Shown in pieces: positions 42,917 to 51,762 of a stretch of 64,000 nt of DNA; the first letter of the stretch is position 1, and every line of letters begins with the position of its first letter. This stretch comes from a bacterium. GTDB taxonomy: Bacteria > Pseudomonadota > Alphaproteobacteria > Rs-D84. A model generated the notes under the pieces. The model was given only the letters and a program-made list of their open reading frames with translations, ran no database searches and was not told the DNA's origin. The stretch is from contig JAAVBP010000001.1 in assembly GCA_014803525.1 (NCBI GenBank), positions 1-64,000 on the forward strand, given 5' to 3'. The translations under genes were made by a program, and so were the position numbers.

Positions 42917-43633
42917 CTATTTAGAACTTAATTCATAATATTTTTTCTGAATATACGTCAAAATTCCGGATTCATTTATCTTTTTGGAAAAGCGGACACA
43001 ATTTTCAAATTCGGTTGCCAACATGCCCCACCCTGAATATTCCCAGTCAATCACCCCAACCACATTCATCGTTTTTGGGTCGATTATGACATTATTGCAT
43101 ATATCGTTATGATTCCATCCATCACCATCACGATCACGCAAATCATCAATATCCGGGGCGCGCGCCGTATGTATAGAATGAATAAATTCACCGATTTGCG
43201 CCCCCCATCGCGGTGCATATTTGGCAATTGTGCGCGACGAATATGTGTTCATATTGCGCCCTGGAATAAAATCATACTTGTAAAAAGTATAACCGCCGGT
43301 ACGCACAACCGCAATCCGCGGTATGCGAATAGACGCCGTATCGGCCAGTGCATTTGTAATCCGCTGTTCCCGCATTATTTTTTCGGTCGGAATTGTCTTA
43401 TCATAAAACTTGCGAATCTTAAAGACATAACGCCGATCGACAATAAACCCGATATTCCATCCACCCTTGATCATCTGGGTGCGATTAAAATTCAATTCCG
43501 GATACGCACGCCGCAACGCATTATATTTCCGGCGCCAATCATATAATTTCAGGCGTCGAATATGCGCGCGACGGTCGCGCCCCGGCACCAAACAACATAA
43601 TACATTACACGTTTCAAAAAACAATTTCCACAT
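42917..43633 (-). CDS. Phosphotransferase/kinase-like protein (APH or LPS-kinase type)
   Basis: The 238-residue protein has the kinase loop WNHNDICNNVIID and the metal-binding VIDWEYSG of aminoglycoside phosphotransferase and choline/LicA-type kinases. A KIRKFYD lysine is a likely ATP contact. The N-terminus FFETCNVLCCLVPGRDRRAH is like the start of LPS-core and capsule enzymes (CxxIPxxxxR). A role in envelope sugar phosphorylation is thus plausible; antibiotic resistance is not supported. Confidence 0.65.
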   Translation of the reverse strand: MWKLFFETCNVLCCLVPGRDRRAHIRRLKLYDWRRKYNALRRAYPELNFNRTQMIKGGWNIGFIVDRRYVFKIRKFYDKTIPTEKIMREQRITNALADTASIRIPRIAVVRTGGYTFYKYDFIPGRNMNTYSSRTIAKYAPRWGAQIGEFIHSIHTARAPDIDDLRDRDGDGWNHNDICNNVIIDPKTMNVVGVIDWEYSGWGMLATEFENCVRFSKKINESGILTYIQKKYYELSSK

Positions 43634-43675
43634 GACGTAAATGGTATTGAAAAATTATAAAAAAACAAGTATTTT

Positions 43676-45886
43676 ATGAATATGTTTAATGCAGGCGATA
43701 TTGTAAAAGTCTTGATTCCAAACGCGGTGAATACCGGATATGACTATCGGTTAAATGCGATGGCGCAACTGGGGTCGTATGTTTCCGTTACTGTGATGGG
43801 GCGACCATATATCGGCGTTGTATACGGAATATCCGATGGCACAGTCCCACCAGAGAAGATAAAATCAACAACCGCGGTATTTCCTGACACCATGTCAATT
43901 GCCGATCTGCAGTGGATTCAGAAAATGTCGATGTGGACACTGATGCCGGCGGGCGCGGTATTGCGATTGATTATAAATGTCCCAGACGTATTTGCCCCGC
44001 CACGCATGGAACCGGTATATATATATAATACAGACGGATCAGGCGGCCGTATGACCGACAATCGCCAGGCCGTCGCCGACGCATTTGCCGCAAATGATTA
44101 TGCACCGATGACGATATCTGATATTCAAAATATATCACGGGTCAGTCGTACCGTCATCAACACGATGATCAAGAAAGATTTTTTAATCCAAACCGATGCG
44201 CGCCCGGTTCAATCCACCGATTTCTGTCACGAATACACCAATACCGGGGCCGGGATACTGACCCAGGAACAACAGGCGGCGGCGGATACAATCGGCACGG
44301 CGATATCAGATGATAAATTTTCAGTACACCTGATCGACGGCATCACGGGCAGTGGTAAAACCCATGTATATTTTGACGCGGCATGGCGCGCATACAGCCG
44401 CGGCGGCAGTGTTTTATTAATGATGCCTGAAATCGCATTAACGGCCCAGTTTATGGATCGGTTTACAAAACGCTTTGGCGCACCACCGGTGGTCTGGCAC
44501 AGTAATCTGACCGCGGCACGCCGACGTGAAATATGGCGCGGCGTCCTGCGCGGCGATGTAAGAATGGTTGTCGGAACGCGCAGTGCGCTGTTCCTGCCGT
44601 GGAAAAATCTGCGATTGATTGTGGTTGATGAAGAACATGACACATCGTACAAACAGGAAGACATGGGAAATTATCATGCGCGCGACATGGCCATACTGCG
44701 TGCAAAAATTGCTGGATTCCCCATAATTTTGGCCAGTGCAACGCCCGCCGCCGAAACACTGAACAATGCACAAAACGGCAAATATAATCATCTGCGCCTG
44801 ACATCGCGATTTGGCGGCGCATCCCTGCCCCGAATTGAAACGATTGATTTGCGCAGCGACCGCCCCACAGAATACACACCACTGGACGCGCCGGATACAA
44901 CATCGACGGGCGTGATAACAACGGCACTGCAAACCGCAATTGGCGAAACACTGGCCGCCGGGCAACAAACAATGCTGTTTATTAATCGGCGCGGCTTTGC
45001 CCCGATTGTACAATGTAAAAAATGCGGATATGTCGCAACCTGTCCGGATTGCAGTGTATCAATGACATATCATAAAAAACTTGGGAAATTACTGTGTCAT
45101 ATGTGCGGGCGAACCGCCCCGATGCCGGTTAAATGCCCAGACTGTGGCGACGCGATATCAACGCGCGGCGCCGGTATGGAAAAGATAGCAGAGGAAGTCG
45201 CCGCAAAATTTCCCGACGCGCGCATCGAATGTGTGTCCAGTGATACGATGATGTCGCGCGCGGCACTGGAAAGATTGGTGCACAAAATGGAATCCGGGGA
45301 AACAGATGTTATCATCGGGACCCAAATCCTGGCCAAGGGGCATCATTTTCCGAACCTGACACTGGTTGGGGTGGTTGATAGCGATATGGGGCTGTTCGGT
45401 ACAGACTTTCGCGCGGCAGAACACACGTTCCAACAATTGTTCCAGGTTGCCGGACGCGCCGGACGCGGCGAACACCCGGGACGTGTTCTGATGCAAACAT
45501 ATCAGCCAGATCATCCCGTACTGCGCGCAATATGTGAATGCGACCGCGATACGTTTATGAAAAATGATATGGATGGGCGACGCGCGGCAAAAATGCCCCC
45601 GTTTGGCCAACTGATCGCATTAGTGATCGAAGGACAAAAGGAAAGCGTATTGCAACGTTTTTGCGCCGATCTGGCGGCAGCCGCGCCAAGCCTGTCCGGG
45701 GGACGCATTATGGGGCCGGTACCGGCACAAATTTATCAAATACGAAACTGGTACCGGATGCGTTTTTTAATATCCGGTGGTGCCACAGCAAATCTGCAAC
45801 CGGTGGTGTCTAATTGGATTTCCCGCGTTCGCGTACCTGCAAACATCCGGGTCAAGATCGATGTCGGTCCCCAGAACTTTATGTAA
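43676..45886 (+). CDS. priA: Primosomal protein N' (replication restart helicase PriA)
   Basis: 3'-5' helicase that reloads the replisome at collapsed forks. The 736-residue product has an N-terminal 3'-binding domain, Walker A DGITGSGKTHVYFD, VVDEEHD (DExH), the zinc-binding cysteine set (QCKKCGYVATCPDCSVSMTY; LLCHMCG; VKCPDCG) and the motif VAGRAGRGEHPGR. It is a single gene; the ATG at 43676 is close to the promoter-like TATTGAAAAATTATAAAAAAAC. Confidence 0.96.
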   Translation: MNMFNAGDIVKVLIPNAVNTGYDYRLNAMAQLGSYVSVTVMGRPYIGVVYGISDGTVPPEKIKSTTAVFPDTMSIADLQWIQKMSMWTLMPAGAVLRLIINVPDVFAPPRMEPVYIYNTDGSGGRMTDNRQAVADAFAANDYAPMTISDIQNISRVSRTVINTMIKKDFLIQTDARPVQSTDFCHEYTNTGAGILTQEQQAAADTIGTAISDDKFSVHLIDGITGSGKTHVYFDAAWRAYSRGGSVLLMMPEIALTAQFMDRFTKRFGAPPVVWHSNLTAARRREIWRGVLRGDVRMVVGTRSALFLPWKNLRLIVVDEEHDTSYKQEDMGNYHARDMAILRAKIAGFPIILASATPAAETLNNAQNGKYNHLRLTSRFGGASLPRIETIDLRSDRPTEYTPLDAPDTTSTGVITTALQTAIGETLAAGQQTMLFINRRGFAPIVQCKKCGYVATCPDCSVSMTYHKKLGKLLCHMCGRTAPMPVKCPDCGDAISTRGAGMEKIAEEVAAKFPDARIECVSSDTMMSRAALERLVHKMESGETDVIIGTQILAKGHHFPNLTLVGVVDSDMGLFGTDFRAAEHTFQQLFQVAGRAGRGEHPGRVLMQTYQPDHPVLRAICECDRDTFMKNDMDGRRAAKMPPFGQLIALVIEGQKESVLQRFCADLAAAAPSLSGGRIMGPVPAQIYQIRNWYRMRFLISGGATANLQPVVSNWISRVRVPANIRVKIDVGPQNFM

Positions 45887-45944
45887 TAATTGCGATTAGT
45901 ATTTTTTCCGATATAATATAAATAAACAATAAAAAGGAGAAAAT

Positions 45945-46286
45945 ATGTTTATAGAATACTTATCATTATTCATGATGTTTATGCTGTTGTGTGCATTTAT
46001 TTGCGCATTGATATGCATTCCGGTGTTTATCGCGAATGCGCGCGGCATATGTGGCGGACAAAAGACGGCCATCATGATATTGTCATGGCTGGGGATATTT
46101 TTTGGCGTGACATGGATCGTGGCGTTGATTTTATCATTGGTATGGCATGGCGATGGCGAATGCACAAAATGCGGATGCGGGTCCAGATTAGACGAATTGG
46201 AAAAGCTGGCCAAACTGTATAAAGCAAAGGTGATAACAAAATCAGAATATGATAAAATGAAGGCGAAACTGTTAAAGGATAAATAA
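45945..46286 (+). CDS. Membrane protein with superinfection-immunity-like and SHOCT segments
   Basis: The 113-residue protein has two or three hydrophobic segments (YLSLFMMFMLLCAFICALIC; ILSWLGIFFGVTWIVALILS) of the superinfection-immunity family type, a Cys-rich turn (CTKCGCGS), and a C-terminal SHOCT-like helix pair (LEKLAKLYKAKVITKSEYDK). AAAAGGAGAAAAT precedes the ATG. Small membrane SHOCT proteins often have no known function; phage exclusion is not proven here. Confidence 0.65.
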   Translation: MFIEYLSLFMMFMLLCAFICALICIPVFIANARGICGGQKTAIMILSWLGIFFGVTWIVALILSLVWHGDGECTKCGCGSRLDELEKLAKLYKAKVITKSEYDKMKAKLLKDK

Positions 46287-46318
46287 AGAAAGCCCCAAAC
46301 GGGGCTTTCTTTATTTTA
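46285..46318. terminator. Bidirectional terminator
   Basis: AAAGAAAGCCCC-AAAC-GGGGCTTTCTTT hairpin; ends converging genes on both strands. Confidence 0.9.
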
Positions 46319-46573
46319 TCGTGTATTTTGATTATCGTGCATGATTGTATGGTCTTGCTGTTTGCTTTCGGGTGTGTTACTTTCCACCTTCTTTTTTCCT
46401 TTTGACCATTTATCCAACAACTTTTCCAGCCATGATTTGCGTTCAAAGCGCGCCTGTTCTACCAGCTCAGCGCGACGCAGCTTTTCCTGCTCGTACTCGA
46501 TCTGCGCTTGCTGCATACGGTCATTGTGTATACGATAATTATTATCAGTAACAGTAATTTCATCTTTATCCAT
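46316..46573 (-). CDS. Charged coiled-coil protein of unknown function
   Basis: The 85-residue product is hydrophilic with a central coiled coil (QAQIEYEQEKLRRAELVEQA) and a basic patch (KLLDKWSKGKKK). AAAGGGGGCAAAC precedes the ATG, which supports translation. No family or context gives a function. Confidence 0.6.
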   Translation of the reverse strand: MDKDEITVTDNNYRIHNDRMQQAQIEYEQEKLRRAELVEQARFERKSWLEKLLDKWSKGKKKVESNTPESKQQDHTIMHDNQNTR

Positions 46574-46795
46574 GTTTGCCCCCTTTGATATTTTACATTA
46601 ACAAAACGCACAGTTCGTTTGGCGGCGTTTTGCCATAAATTATAAAGTAATTATAACACAGTTATTTTCAGAAAGCAAATCTAGGTTTCGGTTAGGCATA
46701 TTTTGTCGTGCGTCCGCGTCAAAGATATATTGATGACGACAAGCGGTCTGAGTCCGTGCCCAGCACAGATCACGAACGACAGATAACTTTTGGAA
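46574..46795. other. Intergenic region with a TTAGGCATA half-site
   Basis: AGGTTTCGGTTAGGCATA (46683-46700) matches one arm and flank of the inverted repeat before the LRR-type genes (GGTTTCGATTAGGCATA), but the other arm is not visible and no secreted gene follows. It may be a remnant of a lost gene's control region. No coding frame is supported in these 222 bases. Confidence 0.4.
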
Positions 46796-47755
46796 TCACA
46801 CAACCTCGGTCACAGCGCGCAAGGCACCATCACGCGACAGTTGCACAACGCGGATCTTCTTTTTCATTTCTGCGATTAATTCACTGCGGCTGTATGCAGG
46901 CTGGGTGTGCAATATGCGATCAGCGAACGCAGCGTATGCGGCATCGGCACTTTCGGCATGAATTGTTGTATAAAAATGGTCATGGCCCGTCCCCAACATT
47001 TCCCACAACACCGCCGCATTATCTGTTGAAATTTCACCACCAATAATAACGTCCGGTGTCATACGCACAACCAAATCCAGCAATCGTGCATAATTAAATT
47101 CATTATTCTGTTCCGTGCGCGATAAAACAAAATGCACCCGATTTGCCTGGGGAACGCGGATTTCGCGCGCGTCTTCGACCGTGATTACACGACTGTTCTG
47201 GTCGATTAATTTCAGCATATGATTCAAAAACGTCGTCTTACCGGTGGCGGTGGCACCACTGATCAAAATAGGACTGCCGTCATTTATGGCACCCATCAAC
47301 CGGTCGTATGGATCATCGGGCCGCACATTGTCACGCGGTTTAACCTTTAATAAATCTTCACCACGTTTTAGGTGATAGTTTTCAAAACTGGTTTCCGCCG
47401 CATTTCCACCACGAATATTCATGGCAACGCCACCCGTCACATCATTTTCATCATACTGAACATTTGGCCCCGCAATGGCCGAGAAACGGTGATTCCCCGG
47501 CAATGTTGCATACACAACCGGGATGCCGTGCGTCGGATTAAATGGCCGCTCGTAAATATTTGCAATTGTGTGAATCAAATCGATTAAGTACTGTTTGCTT
47601 AAATTCGGCGCTTGGTACGCAACCCATGGCACGCGCGCGCCATGCAGACGCATCCAAACCTCGCCCGCGTGGTTGATTGCAATTTCCTCAACAAATGATG
47701 GTCTGTAAAACTCCTCTAATGGGCGCAACAAAGAATCCAATACTACATTAGCCAT
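46796..47755 (-). CDS. VirB11/CpaF-family secretion ATPase
   Basis: The 319-residue protein has an N-terminal domain and the ATPase core: Walker A ISGATATGKTTFLNHML, the Asp box VITVEDAREI, HFVLSRTEQNN, Walker B PDVIIGGEIS and TTIHAESAD. VirB11 proteins power type IV secretion; CpaF proteins power tight-adherence pili. No other secretion gene is adjacent, although a small membrane protein of pilin-like size lies at 52864. RBS is not clear; the ATG at 47755 gives a normal length. Confidence 0.85.
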   Translation of the reverse strand: MANVVLDSLLRPLEEFYRPSFVEEIAINHAGEVWMRLHGARVPWVAYQAPNLSKQYLIDLIHTIANIYERPFNPTHGIPVVYATLPGNHRFSAIAGPNVQYDENDVTGGVAMNIRGGNAAETSFENYHLKRGEDLLKVKPRDNVRPDDPYDRLMGAINDGSPILISGATATGKTTFLNHMLKLIDQNSRVITVEDAREIRVPQANRVHFVLSRTEQNNEFNYARLLDLVVRMTPDVIIGGEISTDNAAVLWEMLGTGHDHFYTTIHAESADAAYAAFADRILHTQPAYSRSELIAEMKKKIRVVQLSRDGALRAVTEVV

Positions 47756-47830
47756 GCTTTGATTTTATCATAAATCCCCCCTTGAATCAAAAAGCTTTAT
47801 TTGATAAAATTAAAAAAAAGAGAGACAGAT

Positions 47831-48394
47831 ATGAAAAAATTCATGCTTTTTGCAACATGTTCCGCACTGATACTGGCCGGATGCAACACGGGCGGTGACA
47901 TGCCGTATAACACGACCGACTTTGCCCAGGGTGGCCCGGATGCACCACTGTACAACGAACGAACCAGTGAATTTATGCAATCCGACAACCAGTATTCAAA
48001 TATTGATTCATACAAACCCAAAACAGCCGAAGAAAAAGAACAAAACAGCAATCGATGGACAACGGCACGCATGGAAACCCGTTGGCAGGAATACAAGGGC
48101 GCAATGGTGCGCGTGCAAATCTTGCTGGGCAATACTGATATGCGCGAAATGCGTCTGCGCCTGATGCAGAATGCCGACGGCATGGACATCGATGGCGACG
48201 CACGTACAATTCTGGCCAAGGTGGCAGATTATGAAATGAAGCGCGTATGCGGCCGCAACGCCGACAGCATTGTCATGGTGTATGACCGACCGTCTTTTGA
48301 CGCGATGCGCCCCACCCCATTTTTCGATTATCGTATCGAAGCCGAAGGCGCAACCATGCGCGAATACGGATTCAGATGCGTGTACGCCAACTAA
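47831..48394 (+). CDS. Lipoprotein of unknown function
   Basis: The 187-residue product has a lipoprotein signal (KKFMLFATCSALILAGCNTG, lipobox LAGC), a polar linker and a helical C-domain with two late cysteines (EMKRVCGRNADSIVMVYDRP; YGFRCVYAN). AGAGAGACAGAT precedes the ATG at 47831. It is divergent from the VirB11-like ATPase and followed by the FKBP lipoprotein. No family is recognised. Confidence 0.7.
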   Translation: MKKFMLFATCSALILAGCNTGGDMPYNTTDFAQGGPDAPLYNERTSEFMQSDNQYSNIDSYKPKTAEEKEQNSNRWTTARMETRWQEYKGAMVRVQILLGNTDMREMRLRLMQNADGMDIDGDARTILAKVADYEMKRVCGRNADSIVMVYDRPSFDAMRPTPFFDYRIEAEGATMREYGFRCVYAN

Positions 48395-48462
48395 TTTAAT
48401 ATGGACACGCGATAAAAATAAATCTATACTGACACCATAACCAATAAAGAAAGGGGACAAAC

Positions 48463-48795
48463 ATGAAAAAAATTATGACAGCCGCCGCGATTTGCAGTGC
48501 ATTGACATTGGGCGCATGCGACAACAGCAAGGCTGGCGCCCAGAACGGCGACACGGTCGTTATTGACTTTGCAGGATTCCTGGGTGACGAACAATTCGAA
48601 GGCGGTACCGCCAACGGATTCCCATTGAAACTGGGCAGTGGCCAATTCGTTCCAGGATTCGAAGAACAACTGATCGGTATGGAAAAGGGGGAAACACGCG
48701 ATATTAATATCAAATTCCCAGAAAATTATGTACCGGGCCTTGCAGGCAAGGACGTTGTATTCAAGGTAACTGTCCAAGACATTATCAAAGAATAA
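48463..48795 (+). CDS. FKBP-type peptidyl-prolyl isomerase lipoprotein
   Basis: The 110-residue product has a lipoprotein signal (TAAAICSALTLGACDNS) and a complete FKBP-like domain with FPLKLGSGQFVPGFEEQLIG, MEKGETRDINIKFPENY and DVVFKVTVQDI, closest to the small isomerase domain of trigger factor. It should fold envelope proteins at the membrane. AAAGGGGACAAAC precedes the ATG; a terminator follows. Confidence 0.85.
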   Translation: MKKIMTAAAICSALTLGACDNSKAGAQNGDTVVIDFAGFLGDEQFEGGTANGFPLKLGSGQFVPGFEEQLIGMEKGETRDINIKFPENYVPGLAGKDVVFKVTVQDIIKE

Positions 48796-48801
48796 AATAA
48801 G

Positions 48802-48826
48802 ACCGCCGGATGGCGGTTTTTTTATA
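48802..48826 (+). terminator. Terminator after FKBP lipoprotein
   Basis: ACCGCC-GGA-TGGCGGT hairpin with seven T. Confidence 0.88.
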
Positions 48827-48869
48827 AACATACCCCCGAAAAAAAATAAAAAAATCCTATATTTTTTAC

Positions 48870-49100
48870 TTGAAAACCCGTACATTTTTTAGTATATTTT
48901 GGCAAAAGAAACCTTGGTTCCCTGTTTTGGGGCGGGCTGTGGTTATGTATGCTACACCACAAGTCGGGATATTCATGCCTGGCACGAATATCTGAATGTA
49001 CGCTGCGAATTTATTCGTTTTATCGCAACGAACCAATCAACAGAATTAATGAACAACCGGATATACCAATTGTTCGCTTGATTGCAAGGGAGGCCTGAAA
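48870..49100 (+). ncRNA. Structured leader RNA, family B, copy 1 (with promoter)
   Basis: Promoter TTGAAA-N17-TATATT (48870-48898). The leader has helices GGTTC/GAACC; CCC/GGG near its start; TGTGG/CCACA; GATATTC/GAATATC; TGCGA/TCGCA; CAATCAA (49034) with TTGATTG (49078). The last strand touches the ribosome binding site GCAAGGGAGG. The 5' CCTTG can pair with CAAGG of that site. In copy 2 the same helices occur with changed bases (TGCC/GGCA; ATATTT/AAATAT; TGTGA/TCACA; CTTTG/CAAAG), which is compensatory. It looks like a cis-acting regulator of translation. Confidence 0.78.
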
Positions 49101-50183
49101 ATGAAGCTATATAAGAAAATTGTTCCATATATGCTGTTAAGCTCGGCAGCCTTGTTTAGCAATCATTCTGCAAATGCGCAATCCACCAAAGACGCAGTTC
49201 CGGAATTCAAGAATTCTAATGAGATGATTGCACACGCGTCATACGAATATCATACACAGTATACAATCAAACAGAACCGTATCCAAGAACGCGCAGAAAA
49301 CACCCGCGTTATGTATGTTGAAAACATGCTGGGCGCGCAGAAACGCTTGGCGCCAACGTTAAAGACCAAGGGATACGCCAACGCCGTACGCAATGAATTA
49401 CCTGGCGCACCGGTCGGGCTGCACTGTATGTATGGTCAATACACCCAACTGATGCGGGCATTGAATGAAAATGGCGACACAATCACCGTTATTCCAAATA
49501 CCGCAAAAAGTGCATGTATCGCATTCAAAGACCAGATGCGCAAAAAATATGCAAAACCAGAATATGCCGGCGCCATCAAAGAAGGCCGCGCGTTTGAATC
49601 TGATTCTGCATACAACGCCGCATTACAAGAATATTTGACACGTCAGGGCATCACAGAACACAGCCCATCTGATAAGCGCAGCGCCGCAACCGCGGCATTT
49701 GCAGCCAAGAATTTTTCAGTAGAGCATGTTAACCCAGGCTCTATATGGATTGTGCCGCGATTCCGCGGGGCAAAAACACAGTTTCACGCGATAATGTTCC
49801 TGGGCGCAGGTCGTATCCAGGCCGGGGAGTTTGTCGCGGATGCAAACGGTCGCTATATGTACACCGCACACAATTTGGAAAAAATTGGCGATCTGTTTAA
49901 ATCATGGGATATGTCAAACGTATTCAGCGCAGATATTGAAAAAATTCTGACCGTCGAATACAGCAAAGAACTGAAGCGTCTGGAATCAATGCCACGCGAC
50001 AAGATGATAAAATATCTGACCGCGGACAACAAAATCGACGCCAAAGAACTATTGACATTAACACGTCCAGAACTGATACGAATGGTCCAGGCCAAGTATT
50101 TTGGCGAGGATATTACCAAGCAACTGTCAGCCCCGGACAACAACATTGTAAACATTACAATGATGCAAAAAAATCGGGTCTAA
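49101..50183 (+). CDS. Secreted protein of unknown function (leader B gene 1)
   Basis: The 360-residue product has a signal peptide (KIVPYMLLSSAALFSNHSANA) and a helical N-half, two cysteines (LHCMYGQYTQLM; SACIAFKDQM) and a central beta-rich part with a histidine (SVEHVNPGSIWIVPRFRGAK, FHAIMFLGAGRI). The C-terminal third is charged and helical (LTRPELIRMVQAKYFGEDIT). No catalytic motif is recognised. It is followed by leader B copy 2 and a second gene of the same control, so both respond to the same signal. Confidence 0.7.
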   Translation: MKLYKKIVPYMLLSSAALFSNHSANAQSTKDAVPEFKNSNEMIAHASYEYHTQYTIKQNRIQERAENTRVMYVENMLGAQKRLAPTLKTKGYANAVRNELPGAPVGLHCMYGQYTQLMRALNENGDTITVIPNTAKSACIAFKDQMRKKYAKPEYAGAIKEGRAFESDSAYNAALQEYLTRQGITEHSPSDKRSAATAAFAAKNFSVEHVNPGSIWIVPRFRGAKTQFHAIMFLGAGRIQAGEFVADANGRYMYTAHNLEKIGDLFKSWDMSNVFSADIEKILTVEYSKELKRLESMPRDKMIKYLTADNKIDAKELLTLTRPELIRMVQAKYFGEDITKQLSAPDNNIVNITMMQKNRV

Positions 50184-50225
50184 ACCCACATAACATCGAA
50201 ACATAAAAACAAATGTAACGATGTG

Positions 50226-50415
50226 AGAAACTTTGGTTCCCCGGGCTCGGGGCGGGCTGCCATCCAGGCAAGTCGGGATATTTTGGATTATCTGAAATAT
50301 TCGAATGTACGTTGTGAATTTATTCTTTTATCACAACGAACCAATCAAATAAAAACGTAACAAAACCCTGTGCGCAACATTTGTGCATTGGTTTGATTGC
50401 AAAGGAGAATAAAAA
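50226..50415 (+). ncRNA. Structured leader RNA, family B, copy 2
   Basis: Aligned with copy 1 (48905-49100) through GGTTCCC, GGGGCGGGCTG, AAGTCGGGATATT, GAATGTACG, GAATTTATTC and CAACGAACCAATCAA, with helices CCCCG/CGGGG, TGCC/GGCA, ATATTT/AAATAT, CGTTGTGA/TCACAACG (perfect) and CAATCAAA/TTTGATTG next to the site GCAAAGGAG. CTTTG at the 5' end can pair with CAAAG of the site. No strong own promoter is visible, so it may be read as an internal leader from the upstream gene. Confidence 0.75.
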
Positions 50416-51147
50416 ATGAAAATTAAATATACATTACCATATGTGCTGAGCAGTATAATAGCACTGAGTTGCGGACACACATCGGGAACCACCTTGTCAG
50501 CACATAGAAACATCCCAGCATTACAATCGATCAGGGGATACATACCACAATTTCATTCGGATATTGACAATGTGCAGTATACATTATCGGATTCATTGCC
50601 TGTGCCGCGCCCAATCAGCGTAGAAGAATCGCACAAGAAACTGTTATACATATGCGATACTGGCGATACAATCTGCCGCAGTAACGGCAGTCGCGCATGG
50701 CGCAATAACAACCCAGGCAATCTGGTATATGGCCAGTTCGCCATCGACAATGGCGCAATCGGCAAAGGCGGCAGATTTGCAGTGTTCCCAGACGAAGAAA
50801 CCGGACGCGCAGCATTGGCCGAATTACTGCGCGGAAAAGGATATGCAAACCTAACGATTGGACGCGCAATTATAAAATATGCACCACCACGCGAAAACAA
50901 CGTTGTCTTGTACCACACAAAACTGCGCAAACTAACCGGGTTGGAATTAAATATAAAATTGTGCGATCTGACCGACGACCAACTGGAACGTGTTGTCGAC
51001 GCAATCAGCATAATCGAAGGCTGGACACCGGGCACAGAAACAACATTGACCGCCGCACCTGCACATAAAAAATCAGCGACGGAATTAGCATGGACAAAAG
51101 CAAATACAATGCGCACAAACATGCAAAACACACAGAAAACATTATAA
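50416..51147 (+). CDS. Secreted protein with NNPGN lysozyme-like domain
   Basis: The 243-residue product has a signal-like N-terminus (YTLPYVLSSIIALSCGHTSG) and a C-terminal domain with AWRNNNPGNLVYGQF, IGKGGRFAVFPDEETGRAAL and IEGWTPGTET. The same domain ends the 52864 protein. It is found in phage structural lysins and in secretion-associated transglycosylase-like proteins; catalytic residues cannot be fixed by eye. AAAGGAGAATAAAAA precedes the ATG, under leader B copy 2. Confidence 0.72.
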   Translation: MKIKYTLPYVLSSIIALSCGHTSGTTLSAHRNIPALQSIRGYIPQFHSDIDNVQYTLSDSLPVPRPISVEESHKKLLYICDTGDTICRSNGSRAWRNNNPGNLVYGQFAIDNGAIGKGGRFAVFPDEETGRAALAELLRGKGYANLTIGRAIIKYAPPRENNVVLYHTKLRKLTGLELNIKLCDLTDDQLERVVDAISIIEGWTPGTETTLTAAPAHKKSATELAWTKANTMRTNMQNTQKTL

Positions 51148-51161
51148 AGCCCCAAAAAAAG

Positions 51162-51195
51162 AAAAAACCGTTCAATCGAACGGTTCTCTTTTTAT
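51162..51195. terminator. Bidirectional terminator
   Basis: AACCGTTC-AATC-GAACGGTT hairpin with A and T runs on the two sides. Confidence 0.88.
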
Positions 51196-51470
51196 TTTGA
51201 TATTTTATTTTTTATTTCACGAATCCGTGCCAATATCTCACGCAAATCGGCGTCAGATATGCTGGGGGTGGGACGGTTACTAACCTCATCCGCCAGAACA
51301 ATGCACAATGTTGCCAGCAACGCACTCTCCGGCAACGGACCAATTTTGTCCAATATTTCGCGTGCACGTGCATCAACCATTTTTCCCAATTCAACCAGGC
51401 GCGATTCCTGGCCATCTTCGCACCCCATGGGATAATTTTTATTTACAATCGGTATCGAAACTACACTCAT
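51192..51470 (-). CDS. zapA: Cell division protein ZapA
   Basis: Z-ring stabiliser that crosslinks FtsZ. The 92-residue product has the beta start VVSIPIVNKNYPMGC, SRLVELGKMVDARAREI and a C-terminal helix (DADLREILARIREIKNKIS). It overlaps the upstream coiled-coil gene by 4 bases (ATGA-type), a common alphaproteobacterial pair. Confidence 0.9.
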   Translation of the reverse strand: MSVVSIPIVNKNYPMGCEDGQESRLVELGKMVDARAREILDKIGPLPESALLATLCIVLADEVSNRPTPSISDADLREILARIREIKNKISK

Positions 51471-51676
51471 TTATATTTCTTTAATATATCCATAGATTTA
51501 TCAATCAATTGAACTGCGCGCGCATTTTGGCCACGCAGTGTTTTTACCTGTTTGGATAAAATTGCCACCTCTAAATCCGTTTGGCGCCCGGCGATAACCG
51601 CGTCACCGCGTAATTTTGATGCCACCTCTTCCAACGCTGACAATTCTTGAAAAATCTGTTGTTTTATATCTGCCAT
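51467..51676 (-). CDS. Short coiled-coil partner of ZapA (DUF4164/ZapB-like)
   Basis: The 69-residue protein is one coiled coil (IFQELSALEEVASKLRGDAV; LEVAILSKQVKTLRGQNARA). Its position directly before zapA is the usual place for the DUF4164-type partner in alphaproteobacteria. A role in cell division is inferred from this pairing. Confidence 0.75.
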   Translation of the reverse strand: MADIKQQIFQELSALEEVASKLRGDAVIAGRQTDLEVAILSKQVKTLRGQNARAVQLIDKSMDILKKYK

Positions 51677-51762
51677 AATATTATTAGTTTAAGATATTTT
51701 TTATATGCGTTCAACCCTAAAATGTGGTATAATGTAGCCGAATTATCGGGGGGATATTTTTC

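Noticed and set aside
42917-43633. Aminoglycoside resistance gene
   Set aside because: Only the generic kinase motifs are present, and the N-terminus resembles envelope-sugar enzymes.
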